Below, piece after piece: positions 6,397 to 7,449 of a stretch of DNA of 7,449 nt. Location: positions 1 through 7,449 of the forward strand of contig DATJYF010000306.1 of the NCBI GenBank assembly GCA_035499715.1, written 5' to 3'. The DNA comes from DASRHD01 sp035499715 (GTDB lineage Bacteria; Verrucomicrobiota; Verrucomicrobiia; Opitutales; Opitutaceae). The position numbers were made by a program, and so were the translations under genes. The notes beneath the pieces are model-generated. The model was given only the letters and a program-made list of their open reading frames with translations. It was not told where the DNA came from and ran no database searches. Position 1 is the stretch's first letter. The number at the start of each line of letters is the position of its first letter.

Positions 6397-6411
6397 ACCC
6401 GACCGGCTTTT
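6388..6411 (+). terminator. Possible weak terminator at the end of gcvH
   Basis: GCCGG (6388-6392) and CCGGC (6403-6407) form a 5-bp stem with a 10-nt loop holding the gcvH stop codon, followed at once by TTTT (6408-6411). Short stem and short T-tract make it weak. Its place exactly at the end of gcvH is the main support. Confidence 0.3.
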
Positions 6412-6414
6412 CCC

Positions 6415-7074
6415 ATGGCGCGCCCCCGCGTCTTTTTTTTCGGACGAGGCACGGCGGCGGTTTGCGCGGCCTTGGCGCTCGGCCTCGGGCCGGCCCTGCC
6501 GCCGGCGGCGCGCGCCACCATCGTCGGCCTCAACCAGATCGTCACGCCGGAAATCCAGCCTGCCGGCGTGTTCGGGCTTAGCGTCCAACTCGAGCATCCG
6601 GCCCTCGGCAACAGCCGGCAGGTCCAGGCCGAGCTCGGCCTCACGCCGCGATTCGAGCTGGCCTGGTTCCAGGGCGTGACTCCCGGCGAGGGTTTGTTTG
6701 GCACGGAATTCAATCTGCTCCAGCAGGGACCGCACCTGCTCACCGCCGGCCTCATCAACTGGTCCACGCGCGGTGGCGATCCCCAGCCGGTTTTGGAATA
6801 CGGCTATTACACCGACACCGATCATTTTGTCGCGGGGGCCATCTATGCCAATGAGCAGGCCGAGGCGCTGCTCGGCTACCGGCGGCAGCTCTCGGAAAAG
6901 ATCCAGCTCTCCGCCGACTTCCAATCCGGTTCGGCCAATTCCACGACCTTCGGCGCGGTTTATAATTTCACCCCCGCGCTTTCGATCAACCCGGCCGTTT
7001 ATTGGACGAATTCCCACCCCCATCATACTTTCGGCTACGTCGTGGTGACGTGGAACATCACGGTCTGGAAATAG
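6415..7074 (+). CDS. Exported beta-rich protein of unknown function (possible outer-membrane barrel)
   Basis: I do not recognise this family. The 219-residue product begins with a basic n-region (MARPR), a hydrophobic stretch (about 13-30) and an Ala-x-Ala signal peptidase I motif at 32-34, predicting export with cleavage near residue 34. There is no lipobox cysteine at the cleavage site; the only Cys is residue 17. The mature part is free of long hydrophobic helices and shows short alternating polar/apolar stretches separated by Gly/Asn/Asp turns, for example VLEYGYYTDTDHFVAGAIYA (126-145), IQLSADFQ (163-170), TTFGAVYNF (177-185) and HTFGYVVVTWNITVW (204-218). That pattern and the aromatic content suggest antiparallel strands of a small barrel, but it ends in Trp-Lys rather than a terminal Phe or Trp. 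It starts 18 nt after gcvH without a Shine-Dalgarno site, and its first codons overlap a hairpin plus T8 tract. A role in glycine cleavage is not implied. Confidence 0.75.
   Translation: MARPRVFFFGRGTAAVCAALALGLGPALPPAARATIVGLNQIVTPEIQPAGVFGLSVQLEHPALGNSRQVQAELGLTPRFELAWFQGVTPGEGLFGTEFNLLQQGPHLLTAGLINWSTRGGDPQPVLEYGYYTDTDHFVAGAIYANEQAEALLGYRRQLSEKIQLSADFQSGSANSTTFGAVYNFTPALSINPAVYWTNSHPHHTFGYVVVTWNITVWK
6418..6440 (+). terminator. Terminator-like hairpin and T8 tract inside the start of the exported-protein gene
   Basis: CGCG (6419-6422), loop CCCC, CGCG (6427-6430), with a G-T pair extending it (6418/6431), is followed by TC and eight T (6433-6440). Stem length is minimal, but the uninterrupted T8 in such GC-rich DNA is striking. 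The bases encode residues 2-9 of the exported protein, so codon content alone (Val-Phe-Phe-Phe) could also explain the T run. Confidence 0.35.
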
Positions 7075-7102
7075 CTCCGTCGCCCGGTCCCGTTTCACGG
7101 TC

Positions 7103-7120
7103 GTGACATCTGTGACGTCT
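7103..7120. repeat. Tandem 9-bp repeat downstream of the exported-protein gene
   Basis: GTGACATCT (7103-7111) and GTGACGTCT (7112-7120) are adjacent direct repeats differing at one base. They begin 28 nt after the stop codon. They could be a regulator site or simple tandem duplication; too short to choose. Confidence 0.4.
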
Positions 7121-7172
7121 GGGTGAAAGACCCCATTGCCGCGTCATCGACAAAAAATTCCGGCGCGCCAAT

Positions 7173-7275
7173 CTGCTTTCGGTAGCAGTGAGTGTGAAAT
7201 TTTTAACTGCCGGTCACGGCAGTTCTCAGAGGTAAAATGAAACTCCCGGCCTTGGGTCGGGAGTTTCATCTTTTT
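7173..7275 (+). ncRNA. Candidate small RNA or structured 3' UTR ending at the strong terminator
   Basis: Three hairpins follow each other: CTGCT/AGCAG (7173-7177 with 7184-7188, 6-nt loop), AACTGCCG/CGGCAGTT (7205-7212 with 7217-7224, perfect 8 bp, 4-nt loop), and the terminator stem (7237-7269). Between the first two is an A/T-rich single-stranded linker (7189-7204), and the second linker carries AGAGGT. This layout is common in small RNAs and processed 3' UTRs. The nearest promoter-like box is TCGACA at 7147-7152, with no good -10 partner, so an independent transcript is unproven. No known RNA family is recognised. Confidence 0.3.
7237..7275 (+). terminator. Strong rho-independent terminator
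   Basis: ATGAAACTCCCG (7237-7248) and CGGGAGTTTCAT (7258-7269) form a perfect 12-bp stem with a 9-nt loop, then C and five T (7271-7275). On the minus strand the same stem is followed by TTTTACC, so it may work both ways. It lies 160 nt past the stop of the exported-protein gene and probably ends the gcvT-gcvH-exported-protein unit, or a small RNA just upstream of it. Confidence 0.85.
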
Positions 7276-7300
7276 GCCGCCGCCGCTTTGCGCTGGCGAA

Positions 7301-7330
7301 CGCCGGACGCGGTCCGCGCTTAACTTTTTT
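7301..7330 (+). terminator. Possible second, weaker terminator
   Basis: GGAC (7305-7308), loop GCG, GTCC (7312-7315) extends by three further pairs with one bulge (7301-7304 against 7316-7318) and is followed after six nt by six T (7325-7330). The bulge and the gap before the T run make it much weaker than the preceding terminator. Confidence 0.3.
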
Positions 7331-7449
7331 GCGCGGTGATCGGCCGCCGGAAATGGCGGCCCGGCTCGCACCGGCCGCTGGGTGTAAGACCTCACCGCGG
7401 CAAAGTAGACAACCGCCGGCGGTCTCTTCACCCTCGCCGCCGCTCAAGC
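7331..7449. other. Right-edge region without a supportable gene; two hairpin-forming stretches
   Basis: GGCCGCC (7342-7348), loop GGAAAT, GGCGGCC (7355-7361) is a perfect 7-bp hairpin. A longer nested structure spans 7380-7433: GGGTG/CACCC (7380-7384 with 7429-7433), AGACC/GGTCT (7387-7391 with 7421-7425) and CCGCGG pairing with 7413-7419 around one bulge, closing a 12-nt loop. Plus-strand frames from ATG 7353 or GTG 7336, and a minus-strand frame ending at 7226, stay open to the edge, but their Arg/Pro/Ala-rich products show no recognisable domain and no ribosome binding site. I therefore call no gene here; a gene beginning beyond base 7449 cannot be excluded. Confidence 0.4.

Noticed and set aside
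5983..7098. 371-codon minus-strand frame over gcvH and the exported-protein gene
   Set aside because: Antisense mirror of two better-supported plus-strand genes, rich in Arg/Gly/Glu, with no motif.
7237..7323. 28-codon frame starting at ATG 7237 after an AGAGGT sequence
   Set aside because: The start and first codons are the left arm of the strong terminator; the Shine-Dalgarno-like match is most likely chance and the product has no features.
7226..7447. Minus-strand frame of 73 codons open to the right edge (and 7144-7431, GTG start)
   Set aside because: Low-complexity basic products; the first contains the terminator in its last codons. No domain or conserved motif can be recognised, so no gene is called.
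7350..7449. tRNA-Val-like reading on the minus strand (CTTACAC loop near 7383-7389 and a CCGG-NNNNNN-CCGG T-arm-like hairpin)
   Set aside because: The would-be anticodon stem does not pair, the T loop has six bases without TTCGA, and there is no D arm or acceptor stem.

Overview
The window is GC-rich chromosomal DNA from what looks like a free-living Gram-negative bacterium. My best guess is Verrucomicrobiota, Opitutaceae-like. The guess rests on a plant/cyanobacterial-type glgC, dense high-GC coding with long mirror ORFs on the opposite strand, few Shine-Dalgarno sites, and an intergenic repeat whose chance translations are the familiar CHSERSEES / LSEAKNP / ILRFAQND strings. Nothing here fixes the taxon. 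The core is housekeeping metabolism: no phage, IS, CRISPR array, tRNA or rRNA was seen.

Layout. Bases 1-1300 (minus) hold the first 433 codons of glmS, which runs off the left edge. A 78-bp divergent intergenic region separates it from glgC (1379-2668, plus). glgC converges on a minus-strand pair: a CNNM/DUF21-CBS membrane protein (3529-4611) followed after 4 nt by lgt (2691-3524). A 98-bp divergent region, GC-rich and hairpin-prone, leads into gcvT (4710-5813, plus). The 199-nt gap between gcvT and gcvH (6013-6396) is filled by a nested inverted-repeat element with a perfect 29-bp inner stem. Eighteen nt after gcvH comes an unrecognised exported, beta-rich protein (6415-7074). Its first codons overlap a terminator-like hairpin plus T8 tract. 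The last 375 nt contain no gene I can support. They hold a 9-bp tandem repeat, two small hairpins, one strong intrinsic terminator (7237-7275), and further inverted repeats up to the right edge.

Function. GlmS makes glucosamine-6-phosphate for cell-wall and LPS amino sugars, and GlgC makes ADP-glucose for glycogen. Both draw on the hexose-phosphate pool and are read divergently from one short region. Lgt performs the first lipoprotein-modification step and is apparently coupled to a CBS-regulated membrane protein. GcvT and GcvH are two of the glycine cleavage system proteins; gcvP is not in the window.

I did not find a convincing new multi-gene system. The best second looks are the repeat inside the gcvT-gcvH gap, a three-arm alternative hairpin just before gcvT, the terminator-like signal at the start of the exported-protein gene, and a possible small RNA ending at the strong terminator.
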